Below are positions 13,064 through 26,900 of a stretch of 52,430 nt of DNA, piece by piece. A model generated the notes under the pieces. That model worked only from the letters and a program-made list of their open reading frames with translations. It was not told where the DNA came from and did not search any database. The stretch comes from Clavulina sp. PMI_390. Its lineage: Eukaryota; Basidiomycota; Agaricomycetes; Cantharellales; Hydnaceae. Each line of letters begins with the position of its first letter. Positions within the stretch are counted from its first letter, which is position 1. Made by a program: the position numbers and the translations under genes. The stretch lies in contig WIDE01000001.1 in NCBI GenBank assembly GCA_015039315.1, positions 173,094 through 225,523 of the forward strand, written 5' to 3'.

Positions 13064-16000
13064 GAGGATTTCTGATTGATTGATTGATTTGATCCTTCCT
13101 CCCCTCCCCCCTCTCTTCCGCCGATCGCTTCGATTCATTGGTGCATGGTGCCTTGTTCACGCCGATCAACAAACAGCTCGTGACGCTCTCCAAGCCTATG
13201 TGCCTGGTCCTCCTCCGTCCACCCTATTTCCCCCTTCCTCCGCTCCTCGTCACCACTCTTGTGATCTTCCTCTGTCTCCCGTCCACACTCCACAAAATCG
13301 CTGGGAACGGGAAAGCGAACGTGTCTTTTTGCGCGATCCCTCCTTGTCTCCCCCTCTCTCATGCTCAATACAAGCTTTTCTTGACGTCATCCACATTCCC
13401 ATCCCCAGTCGACGGACAAATTACACTTCTCTACTAGGATATGCCTTGCAACGCCCATGTCTGCAGTTTCTTGTCTCATGAAAAAAATGCCTTCTCACTC
13501 GAATCACCCAGTGACCCCAGTTTTTTTTTCCCTCCCTCCCACCTTCCTCTTGTTTGGTTATTCCCCCCCACCATCACCACTACTCCACCCGCTATCGCTG
13601 TCGTTACTTGCTATCGAGTTCATTTTCCCTACATCTTGTGTCATCGTCTAATTTTTGATCCGGTATATTTCCTTTCTGCTCCCATACCTTTTAGGCTCAT
13701 AAGGCTCCATCTCCCAATTTTCTCATTATTTATGATAGACCAAGTCGCTTATTCACGCCTTGCATTCATCGTTGCTCGTTTTCATGACTTTCATTCCCCC
13801 CAATATCTGATGTAGCAACAGTGTACGCCCAGTTCCCAAATAACGTCTCTCTGGATAATACTAGATGTTTGGCGCAAACATGACCTTGGAAATGGAGGAC
13901 CCCCTTCCCTTGTTGCTTTGTTCACAGCTGTTTCTGCTTCTACGCGGTACTATAAGAGCTCACTCCCCTCAATTTCACCCATTCTATGCTGACTGTACAA
14001 GGTTTTCCTGCTCCTCCCATCAAACTTGACGACCGGAATCCCACATTGCCCCACAAGGCTCTCTGTCTTCTCAATTTTGGGCTGGGTTCTTTATCAGGAA
14101 TCAATACCGCCAGCCCCCATCCCCGACTTCTCCGTTCCCCGACATCACATCTCTTTCTCGCCGGCAACAAAAAAGCAGACAAGTTATGGCGATGTGAGAA
14201 TATTTTTCGCGCCCTCGTCTCCTTCGTTCATCTACAAAAAATGAAACCCAGCAAGGCAAAAAAAGGCGGCTAGAACCACTCCCGTAAATCGTCAAAAGCT
14301 TATTTTCCGTGGGCACATGTTCCCGCCGGCATATGGCTTGACGCCGCCTATTATCGTCCTCGTCGTCGGGGAGTCAGCATCCGTGGATCGGAAAAGAGTT
14401 GAGGAAAGTGGGGAGTAACTGGGTGGGGAGGTAGCAACAGGCGTGATTGGATTGTATGCTTTTTCTTTTTTGAGCACATACCGCGGAAATACAATTGAAA
14501 CGGATTGACCGCGGTCTTGATTGATGATGGGATGGGGACGGATGGGCGGGAGGGAGGGACAGTGAGACAGCCTGAGATTTAGACGAGTTTGAGATTCTTT
14601 CCCTAGTTGGCAAGACTCCCCCATAACTCAACTCAAATGCTTCGGAACTATTACTCGGCCACCGAGCCCATAATTATCATTAACGCTCAGCAGCGCGAGG
14701 GCAGGGGAGGAGCTTGGATCTCATATGATGATTTGGAAACACACTGCTTTGACAGCACGGGCGCAATGCATGTGGGCATCGCAAAAGCTTTTGTGGTATT
14801 GAAGCGAACGCGCAAATTGTGTTCAAGGAGGCGATTTCTCACCGATGAATGGACAGCATCTCGCAGTTGGCTCCCAGAGAGAAACCAGATGCAAATAATT
14901 CAGCTACCCCCGGCCAACCAGTAACTCCAGAACGTTTCCATTTACGTAGAAAGGCATTCAATATATGGAGAAAGAAAAAAGTGGAGGGAAATTGAAGGTG
15001 GATTCACCTCACTCCAGTTTTTTTGACACCCGAACGAGCCATAACGGTTTTTAGAAGTATATGAATATTCCAACTAGTGCGCGCTTTCCGTCGTAGCTCG
15101 TGAATCTTCATTTCTCCCGAGCTGCGTGACTCGATGAAAAGCAATGATGACTAGGGGAGGGAGTGCGTCTCAATGAATTCCCTCGACAAGCCATCAAAGA
15201 TCATCCATCTCATTTCCAGCAACTGCCGTAGGTAGTAAGAGACTTCTTCCGCCGATTCATCCCATCCGCTCTGTTCATTCATCAATCCTTTTTCTCGAGG
15301 AGGAACTTTGCGGAATGGCGGCGTTGGCCGGAATGAACAGAGAGGGAGCCATCACGAAACCCGGAATGTATAAGCAGGTTACATTTGCCTTTGCTGGTCC
15401 AGCGCCCAGGGGGAGGTTGCAAACGGGGTGATATCCGTAGTATGTCTATATCACTTCGAAGACCGTTCGACCGGAAGTGATCTGCAGAGAAGGCCCAGGC
15501 AATGAAGCATGTGTCTTTTTCTCGCTAGACTGGTCACACAGGGACCTAAGCTTGTATTGCGAACGTCATTTTCAACACATGGTCGCTGGGAGACTAAGTT
15601 GACTACCGACTAGAACCCCGTTTCATCTCCTCACGTCAGGCGTGGGGTCGCGGAAGGGTCCGCGCGATGTGGTGCGTGGTGTATCGCCTGTAGAGAGCTT
15701 ACTCGGACGCGTCGTTCTCGCCGACGGGAATTCATCGTGTAAAGTCGGAACTCATATCATACTTGCTGACACGTTGACGGATAGTGATTGCGTTACCGAA
15801 TCTATTGCGATCGTCAGATGCGTGTGCGACGAGGGCGCGGAAGGCATTAGCGAAAGGAGTGGAGGCGAATGGGGTCAGATGATAGATAGGCACCCGTTTC
15901 TTATCAGAATGCTAAAATGGATGAAATTCCTTGATGTTCTGCCAAATAAACAATGGTGTGACCCCACTCATGCGGTTGGCCGATGCTTCTTGCTTTGCCA

Positions 16001-18894
16001 TCCATGCGACACGGAGCGCAGGCTGCATGGCCGGTTGAGGAGGAGATTTTCCCGAGGCACCACTCCAAAAAAAGGTACAATATTCTCATATTGTGGCCTA
16101 CAGTGGAGAGCCGTTGCATAGAGGGGGTGAGCTGACTCAGGTCTACCCAGTTTGGCCGTCGATCTTACGGCACTTGTCCAACAAGCGAAGTGACTTAGTG
16201 AGAAGAGATACGCGAATGATATTTCCTTATATGGCGAGCGGGGATTGACACCACACGATGAGCATTCAAGTTGGCAGTATTCTGTACGATCCGGTGATGG
16301 AGTCTGTAATAGCTTGAAGATTTCACATCGGGCCTTCTATAAAGAGAATAGCATATCTTGTTGGGGGCAACGAGTGATGTATCTTTCCCCCATGAGGTGG
16401 AAACGTGGAAAGTAACCAGACCCCATTGTGTGTGGCAGGCTAATGCGCAAACGAAAGAACCAAGCAACCAGCTCATCCCAACTGTACGTCAGTCAAGAAA
16501 AGGCCTCTTTTTGCCGCCATTATGAATAGATTGAAGCGCAGCATGAAAATAAATGAACTCACTTCACTCTTGATACTCCCGGTTTGGGTACGGAGTTAGA
16601 ACGAGATCAATGCCAAGTGGAACTGTGTCGACTTGATCACGAAGTTCACGGAATCGGCGTCCGGGCCGACGGGCGCAGATCATTCGCGCTATCGGGATGA
16701 CAGAGAAGAGCGCTCGCTAGTCGCGCTACCTTTTCGCGAGGTCAGGCCACGGGGTAGACTCGCCTGGGCAGATGACTGATACCCAACTAAGGGAGGTCCT
16801 AGTGGCGGACATGAGGTCGAGGCTTTGCGCCCACAGAGCAATCTCGATTTCATGGACGACAACGTGGTCGCATCACGTCAGACGACAAGAGAGTAGCCAG
16901 CCCTCCGCTGGATACATGCTGACAAATCAGTACCCAATGTACTATGCATAACCTTACTGAGCAGACCGAGGTATTACTGTCCTCGCGGCGATGAAACGAA
17001 TTTCCAGGTTGTTTCGGGAATTCGATGGGATTTGCCATCTCAGCGAGAGTGGAAGCGGATATGAAAAGAAAGAATGCGACAGCAGGTCGTCGTAATCCAG
17101 GGACCTCCTTGGAACGTGCTGTATCGCTGAGAGGTCCTTGTGGGACGATCATGAACGTGGGCAGAGGAGACGGCCCTGTGAAAGTTGAGTTGGGGGGGTT
17201 GAGCGCACCAAGGTGCCATTCTAGACATGAATTTCTGATCTGAGCAGGAGAGAAAGGAGAACGAGGAACAAAAGCAGCTAAGCGTGAGTAGAAAGTGAAA
17301 TCCAGTTGGCCTATTTGAGAACAAGTTACACGAGGTGTTCAGTAACGGCAGTAAACCGCGAGGCCCGCAATGGTTCGGTCAATCAGCAATGCATCGCAGC
17401 ATTTATCGTGCAGAAATGGTAGGAATCATGATTTTCATGCCCGATGTGTAGATGCGTAGAGTCCTTGTTTGTATTACCTGTTGAAAAGGATCGTCCGGTA
17501 AGTTGACTGAAGTGATTGATGGCAGCCCGCACTAGTGCCCCACGCGAACCTCATGGAATCCAACACCCACACCCAGGGATGGATGAGGGCAGGTCGAATT
17601 ACAAGATGGTCTAGCCATGGGATATTGGGTATGACGACTGCACCCAGGCCTCACAACAAGACACAATGTAAGCATGATGCTGATTCTCATCCTTGAGATC
17701 CTCTAAATGAGGATAAACTCCATCACCCCACGAGCTCCATTTCCATATGTGCACAGAATATGTGATGGGCATAATAGTCGCTAGAAATGGGTTTAGGAGT
17801 AAACAGTCCGGTCTTCTGGATTCGGCGGTTTTTTCTGGTTTCTCATCGTACGAGGACTCACCATGGATCGCTAGACTTACGGATATATCACAGATAAGGT
17901 CCAATCCATATCCAATGGACCGTGCTTTGCATCGAGAAAGTAACGAGATCTTGAAGCGGAGGCGGAATGATAACCGTGACAGCGTATGCTCGGCGGATCA
18001 GCTTTGCGCAACCAATAGAGCAAGAATGGAAGAAAAAGCATTTGAAAGTCCCGTAGATGAGCCTTGAAAAAATAAATGAGACCCAATAATTTCGTTGATT
18101 GAAGAGAGAGTGAGATCTGAGCGTGCACAACCTTGTTACGTGGGTTTGCATTGAGATACATACACTCAGTCTTCGAGAATCCAATATTATTGATATATTC
18201 ATGATGATCATAATACACCGCAGCACACATTCTCGAGCAGATCTTGGTGGAGCGCGATGAAAGAAGTACGTTGATAGATCTTGAGGTGTGCATGGATAGA
18301 AAAAGCTCACACGAAACTATGCGATTGAACGCCTTTCCACTCTGCGCGAAGGATGCCTCATATACCGGGAGCCGAGATCCAGAGAGTCGGTGCAGTTACC
18401 GAGGTACCGGCTAGAACGCATTTCTAGAAGACCAAGTTCTCCTCCCTTCAAGGGTGTGTCAAATAAAGCGCAGCTGCACGGTCAACAAGAAGTCGGCGGA
18501 ACACAGCCACTTCTGGTTGCTCCTAGACTCGAACGACGTTCGTACCATCTCACTGGCACCAAGACTTCTTAGATTTATTACGCCTCGCACAGATTATCAC
18601 TCTCCACAGACTTCCGATATCCTCAATGGGTCTTCTGAGCACGGTTGTTTCCCAATGAGCGTCAAAAACCACGCTAGCAGACTCAACTTGGGCTTCGATA
18701 TCGGCGAGTCCCAGTACGTGGGGGCTCGCTCATATTGTCCGGTTCGGTTGCGAAATGCCCGACGACGCGTGAACCCGTGCGCGCTCTCACTATATCGTTC
18801 GCATCAAGGAAAAGTACAATTATTGATACAACTGAGGATCAGTGGTCGTTCGAGGACCGGCCCCGGTCTGTAGAATCTCCAAGGGACTGGAAGC
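13064..18894. other. 5.8-kb stretch without a recognisable gene
   Basis: The first kilobase after the zinc-finger gene is C/T-rich and probably holds its 3' UTR, including a short GATT repeat at about 13074-13090. From about 14.6 to 18.9 kb no frame resembles a known protein. Several unremarkable frames of 90-160 codons exist on both strands, including 15642-16121 (+), 16195-16476 (-) and 17877-18293 (-). I saw no long terminal repeats, terminal inverted repeats or transposase/reverse transcriptase motifs. It may hold an unrecognised spliced gene on the minus strand, regulatory DNA or decayed sequence. Confidence 0.35.
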
Positions 18895-20962
<2,068 letters not shown>

Positions 20963-21218
20963 GGCTGTCCAGAGCGATCAAGATGTTGTGTCAACGCCTC
21001 CGGGGTAAAGGCTCTGCAGGGGTTGAGAGAGAGATACAGCCACAGTTGAACGAACAGCAACAGCAACCCAAACACAGCCTCTGAGTCGGAATCATATTAC
21101 GACCTGACTCGCTCTGGTCTCTCTTCCCAACTACCACCACCACCACCTTGTCTGTTTCACGACTTCCCTCTGACTTAGAACACTCGTCTCTCACTCACCC
21201 CACTAGAACGACCTCACG
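20963..21218. promoter_or_regulatory. divergent promoter region, MetAP2 / UBC12
   Basis: 256 bases between the two start codons, C/A-rich near the UBC12 side with CCACCACCACCACC at about 21136-21149. No TATA box or coding frame is clear. Shared promoter function is inferred from layout only. Confidence 0.45.
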
Positions 21219-22311
21219 ATGATCAAGGTAAATACGAATAATGCTCGTTGCCCGCCGTCCAGCGCCTTGGCCGCTAACCACGCACCACCACGCCGTCCCG
21301 TCCAGATCTGGTCCATGAAGAAGTCTGAGGATGCCGCAGCAAAGAAGAAGCCCAAGACCTCTGCGGCGCAGATTCGTGTGCAGAAAGGTGTGTTGTCTCT
21401 CTTAGCTCCAGTCGCGGTCACCGTCGTATCGCGTGCCCCAAAATCGTTCGGCACAGTTCTGATGCCTTCCGTCCCGCATCCCCCACAGATCTCACCGAGC
21501 TCGACCTCCCATCAACCATGAAGACCGACTTCCCTGACCCCGCAAACCTCCTCAACTTTACCCTGACCATTACCCCTGATGAGGGTGAGTATTCAATGTC
21601 TCTTGCTCTCTCCACACACAAGTCACCGGGCACTCAATGAACCGCTTCACTTCGCCACTTCGATACCTTCTCAACTATTCGATGGCTCTCTCTTCTCTGC
21701 CACTCGCTCATGTTGGGATTGTCATGATTCGCCTGGACGGATAAAATATGTCCTTGCCCGGAATAGGGATGTACAAGGGCGGCGCCTTCACTTTCTCTTT
21801 TGTCATCAACACCAACTACCCTCACGAGCCTCCAAAGGTCAAGTGTGTCCCCAAGGTATGTTTTACGGAATTCCTTCATGGCACTGTGCATCAAGCACAG
21901 CCCATTTGGTGACTCGCTCGCACTCTCTCGGAACCGGAACACTTACGCCTTTCTTCTGACGTGCAACCTAGATTTACCACCCTAATGTCGATCTGGAGGG
22001 TAACGTGTGCCTGAACATCCTGCGAGAGGACTGGAAGCCCGTCCTTAACCTGAACAGCGTCATGGTCGGCCTGCAATACCTGTTCCTCGAGCCAAACGCG
22101 GACGATCCGCTCAACAAAGGTACGCCCCGCTTCCGCGAGGCACTCCGGTTGGGGACCAAGCTGACTCATGTTCTTTGTGTCCGTTTTTGCAGAGGCTGCC
22201 GAGGACCTGAGGAAGGATAGGGACAACTTTATCCGCAACGTGAAGAACTCTCTGAGGGGCGGGTCAATCAAGGGCGAGACCTACGACAACGTGCTCGCCA
22301 ACCAGAGCTAA
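21219..22311 (+). CDS. NEDD8-conjugating enzyme UBC12 (UBE2M)
   Basis: E2 enzyme that carries the ubiquitin-like modifier NEDD8/Rub1 to cullins, activating SCF-type ubiquitin ligases. Six exons (21219-21227, 21306-21387, 21489-21584, 21767-21855, 21972-22119, 22193-22311) give 180 residues, the family length. It has the Ubc12-specific N-terminal extension beginning [18 protein letters not shown], which in the family docks on the NEDD8 E1. The UBC core includes [29 protein letters not shown] and the catalytic Cys in [19 protein letters not shown]. It ends with the typical C-terminal helices. The first coding exon holds only nine bases (MIK). This is an unambiguous Ubc12 and not a ubiquitin E2. 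The F-box protein gene 20 kb away acts in the same broad pathway, but nothing links them directly. Confidence 0.95.
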
Positions 22312-22808
22312 ACTGTCGTCTCCCTCTCTCCTCTTTCCCTCTCTCTTGACGCTTTCTCTGCTCCTCCCTCCTCCGCGTTCTGCTATTCCGCCCCGTTTAC
22401 CATACCGTCTCGCCCTCGCATTGGACGTATTGGCCCCTTCCGTTACATGCAGACACTCTTTCTCATAGAATCTCTGCTCCTTTTTTCTTTTTTCTCTCTA
22501 CGAAGCATGCCATTCCTCTTCATAATCGCACCCACCGTCACCCTTTCTTCTCTTTTGCACGATTTCCACAGCCATGTCTAATATATGTACCATTTTTCTT
22601 GAGGGACATCATCATCCCCTTGTGCCAAGTTATTACCTTTTGCCCCTCATTTGCTCGGCGTGATGTCTTCAGTTAAAAGGAATTCATTGCTCATGGCTAA
22701 CTATGCGTGCTTTGTTCTTCTTTCAGTGCCAGCAAAGTGCTGGAGAGTAGCTACAGCAAATTACATTGAGGTGAGGATGGGAACGGTACACCAATCGTAT
22801 ATGCGTGT
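22312..22808. other. convergent intergenic region, UBC12 / HIU hydrolase
   Basis: 497 bases between two stop codons. The left half is C/T-rich and is probably the UBC12 3' UTR. No gene or structured RNA was recognised. Confidence 0.4.
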
Positions 22809-23579
22809 CTAGCTCCCCCGGTAGGTCGTATAGGACCACGGGCTAAGTAGCAAAGGGATATGATAATGATCATCTGCTTTGGCAACATGGAACGTGATCT
22901 GTAGTTTGTCCAGCAAATGCAAGGAGGGCAGGGAAGAAGGACCACGAATGGACGTCCGAATAATCCCGTGAGTCGACGAAGACAAAAAATGGCAGCGAAG
23001 CCAGTGAAGAGGATGGAGGACTTACTTCGACGATAGGGTAGAATGATTCCCGGTTCTGCGCGACAAAATAGTCGCCTGTCTTGAATGTGATTTTGTATAG
23101 CCCAGGAGCTAATGGGGTTGATGGATCGAGCAAGGTCGTGCATCGACCGTCCTGGTCTGTGGACCTACGAGCAAGAACGCGTGCGTAAAATTTACAAGAG
23201 AGCCGCATACATGCATGCATGTCCGTTCGATATGAGTAAGTGTGTGTTGTTCATGACGAGAGAGATAAGATGAGTGGTGGGCTCACCCTTCACCGAGCAT
23301 GTTGTACTTGGCCGCTGCAAATTCATATCGTTCAACAAATACTGGATTGTCCGGATATTTGCGTGAGCCGCAAATCTTGAAATTTTCACGCCAAACAAGA
23401 GAGAGCGAGTAGCATACCTCCAATCTCTTTTCCTGGCTGACCAAGCGTCGAGTCGAGCACTGCAATAGCATACATACATCGATCAGATAAGTCCAACACC
23501 AGCCTTCTCTAAGGCCAGGGAATCATTATGGAGCTTTACCGTGGCAGGTAATAGGCGATTTCTTTGCAGGTGTGGCCAT
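22809..23579 (-). CDS. 5-hydroxyisourate hydrolase (transthyretin-like protein)
   Basis: Hydrolyses 5-hydroxyisourate, the product of urate oxidase, in purine catabolism toward allantoin; often peroxisomal or cytosolic. Five exons (about 40, 42, 55, 139 and 90 bases) give 121 residues. The sequence has the N-terminal [12 protein letters not shown] with the catalytic His, the motif TDQDGRC with the catalytic Arg, and [17 protein letters not shown]. The C-terminal signature is [20 protein letters not shown] followed by Ser and the stop. The YRGS end separates true hydrolases from vertebrate transthyretin. No N-terminal PTS2-like signal was evident. No other purine-catabolism gene is seen nearby, so it is not part of a visible cluster. 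Confidence 0.92.
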
Positions 23580-23949
23580 GATGATCGACGTCGGAGAGTT
23601 CGATGGGTCGACGACTTTCTCTCTCACATCGGTACCGATCGATCTGTATCTCACGAGACAGCAACACCTCCTTCAAGGGCGAGCGTCTGTTTCATGCAGC
23701 AGACGACAAGTACTAGGTTATTGAGGCTCTGAAGGGGCTCGGACAAGGCAGTAATGTGGGCCAATCATTAGTATATTCATCAAGAGGACGATGATCGTCT
23801 CGTAATATTGACAACGATACAGTAACCTGACAGCAGGGCAAAATGAAAGCAACGAGCAAAAGTTCTGTTAACAAGCAAGAGGGGGAGGGGTTTATGGAGC
23901 GGGAAGTGGATTCAAAATCGTTGTGAACGCCAAAAGAAAATAAAAAGGC
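23580..23949. other. intergenic region between TAF2 3' end and HIU hydrolase start
   Basis: 370 bases holding the TAF2 3' UTR and the likely promoter of the hydrolase gene. No gene, TATA box or repeat is evident. Confidence 0.4.
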
Positions 23950-26900
23950 TCAGTGTCCGTTAGGTATCGAGCGCTTGAGCTTCTTGGGGGGATGAGCACC
24001 ACCATTCATTGACGAACTCTTGGATGAACTTCCGTTCTTTGCAGGACTAGCATGGTCGACGTCCGCAGACGAGGCTGCTTTCCGCTTTAGCGACTTTCTG
24101 AAAGAGTTGAGTTCAGCGTGCACTTCGCTCTCTAGCTTGCTGGCCAGAGCCGCGACTAGATCCTGGCTGCCGTTGAATTTATGGGCGTTCTTTGCGAGTT
24201 GGGTGACGTCTGCTGCGAGTCCGTCCAGAGGAGAGTCGTACTTGTTGGTCTCCAACTTTGTCTTCATGGTGCCAAGGTCTCGCATATCCTTCTTGGGAAT
24301 GTGCAATGTGTAGTTGGGCAGAATATTGAGATCAACAGGATCTCGGAACCATCGATAACTAGATATAATGGGACGCTTCCAAGTTAGAGAGAGGGGATAA
24401 GAAGACTGAACCAGAAATCACATACTCTTCTACGTTGCGCATTTTCTCCAAGAAGGTGAGCAGGTATTTCCTCTCCGTGACGGTGAGACGACCTCGCATG
24501 AAACTCGCCCACTCTCGTCGGAAAGCACGCTCGACATTATCAGCTGCGATTGTGGGGGCAGTACCAGGAGGATTGAACTGGCGGCAGTTGCGGAAGATGA
24601 GATAGACATCCTCGGCGAAAGCTTCCATTGTCTTGTAGTCCCCACGTTGGAGCTTTGATGACAAAGTTTGGAAGTCCATCGGGTTCTTGATCTCGTCATA
24701 GTACCTGCGTGGGGCAAGAGAAAGAGTTAGTAAGCCGAACGGCGGGGAAAAACGCTTTCGCTCACGTTGGGCAGCCGGACGCAATGGCATCTACAGGAGC
24801 AAGGAACCAGGTAACCTCTGGCATCGCTTGAACATTTGTGATGCTTTTCAAGAGATCATTACACCGCTTGATATCGATTGGATGCACCTCGGCAACTGGT
24901 GCAGCAGGCTTCGAATTTGTCACCAGGTTCGAAGAAGTGCGCTTGGGTGCCGCTGTCGGTTTGACAGGGGGCGGCGCCGCGACATGGGATGGTGCAGGAC
25001 TTGCCGGGCGCGAGCTCCCCTCGGAAAGCAGCGAACGGCGAGCTGCCGGCACTTCCACACGCTCCTTTTCCTTGCCTTTCTTCTTCCAGGAGGGTGTCCC
25101 ACGAGGTTTGCCCTCAGCGGCGAACTCGTCAACTAGTTCGGCCAGCAGTGAGTCTGCGTCCTCCCCAACTGGTTTCGGTTTCGAGGGGGACGCTTTAGTC
25201 TTGACAGAGGAAGGAGGCGGCTCTATGAACAGATCATCAAGTTCACCAACGGCATCGACATCGCTGACATCGAGGAAGGGGTCAGGAGGTGGGGGAGCAG
25301 CCGGTTTGACCTTGACTTTGGGAGGCTTGAGCTTGAGAGTATGTTTGACAGGTACAGCAGGGGATTCTGATGACGTGGCAGACGGCTCGGGGGTAGGAGT
25401 GACTGCCGCTGGCGTGGGGGCCGAGACGGGAACGGGCGGAGTCGCTGTCTTCGTCTTCGGCTTGGGCACTGGGCCAGGAGTAGGAAGTGAGGTTTTCGGC
25501 TGAGGGGCTTCTTGCTTAACTTTGGGTTCAGAGACCTTCGGTATCTTGGGTTTCACTGGCTCCTGTGCTGGTGGGGGGACTTGTTGGGTCACCTGTGTGG
25601 CGGGTAGAGGTTGTGAGGAAGGATCCGCAGATGCTTTGATGGTCTCAGCGGGAGGTGCGGGCTTGCTAGAGCCACTGTTTTGGCCCATCGCAGTCAGGGT
25701 GTTGTTTACTTGATCCCAAGCTATCGAAGGAGTCAGCGGCATGGATTGCGATCTAAGTAAATAAGAGCGTACTTCGTTCATAGAAGGCTTGGAATTTGTC
25801 GGTTTCCGTGATCAACATCGTGCCTGGAGGGTTGTAGGCTCTAGCATTCGCGATAATCAAGTCGACATCCCTTGCGAACGCTTCTCGGCTAGTATAGTGA
25901 CCATTATCAAGCTTGTAGCCCATTGTTGAAAGATCCATGGGATGCTTGATTTTCTCGAAGTACCTAAGACGATTAAGCTGATCAGAACGAAATGCGATCA
26001 TAAGAAGGTAATGAAGCTCACCCTGGGGCATGATCTCGGATCGGATCGACAGCTTGACGGAAGAAATATGAGGTTTTGGACGCGTTGAGCTTCTTCAGGA
26101 CGTTGCGGCACGTCTGAACATCCTTGGGGCTCATGCCACTGGATTGTGCTGCGGGGATGGGTTTCTCTTTCTTCTTCTTTGGCACAGGCACAGGGGCCTC
26201 GACTCCCACACTGGCGAGGCCGCCATTAGCTTCAATCCTGGGCGCACCAACATCAACAGCCATCTTGACGTCCTCAACCTTGGCCCGAACAACTGGCTCG
26301 CTTTCGATTGGAGGATAGATCGGAGTTGGGAGGGTGGGTACGGGAATTGAAGTGACAGGGGTGGGGGCGACTAATGGTTTGAGAGCTTCCTCGCTGTCAA
26401 ATTCCAGTGGGCGATTCAAGGACACATTCGGTGCCTCTGGATCGGCACGGAAAATGATCTCTCCAAGCTTGAGGATCGATAATCTCGTGTCATTATCGAG
26501 CATTGGAGAACTATTTCACAATATTAGGTGTTGAAAATGAAGAGAGAAGCATCAACCACTTACAGATACGTCGGAACAATGATATCTCGTAGACCTTTCT
26601 GCTTCCCCGCATCCTTGCGGATCGCTCTCTGGAACTGTTCGGCATCTGCACGTTTCGAAAGCTTTGAGGACATGCCATTGCCACCGTCCTCCTCGATAAG
26701 GACAGACTTCTCGCTCCCCTCTTTGGCGCTGGATCGGATATCACCAACAGCCTCAATGATACCCAGACTGATCACCGCAGCTCTTGCCACAAAGCGTCGG
26801 ACTGCCCGCGACGAGTCGTGGGCAATGACTGCAAAGATGTAGCGAGCTAAAGACTTCCGCGTGAACCACTTGTTAAGCAGGATGGCTTCAAAGGCAGCAA

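Noticed and set aside
13073..13090. Short GATT repeat after the zinc-finger stop codon
   Set aside because: About four units in a 3' UTR; common simple repeat with no sign of function.
15642..16121. 159-codon plus-strand frame
   Set aside because: No ATG near its start, no recognised family, and a length compatible with chance. Kept only as part of the unexplained interval.
16195..16476. 93-codon minus-strand ATG frame with a hydrophobic start
   Set aside because: A signal-peptide-like N-terminus alone is weak. A splice-like path through the same bases gives another frame, so the frame is not secure.
17877..18293. 138-codon minus-strand frame, apparently membrane-like
   Set aside because: A/T-rich sequence with hydrophobic bias. 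A GTAAGT donor follows it, but I could not build a supported gene from it.
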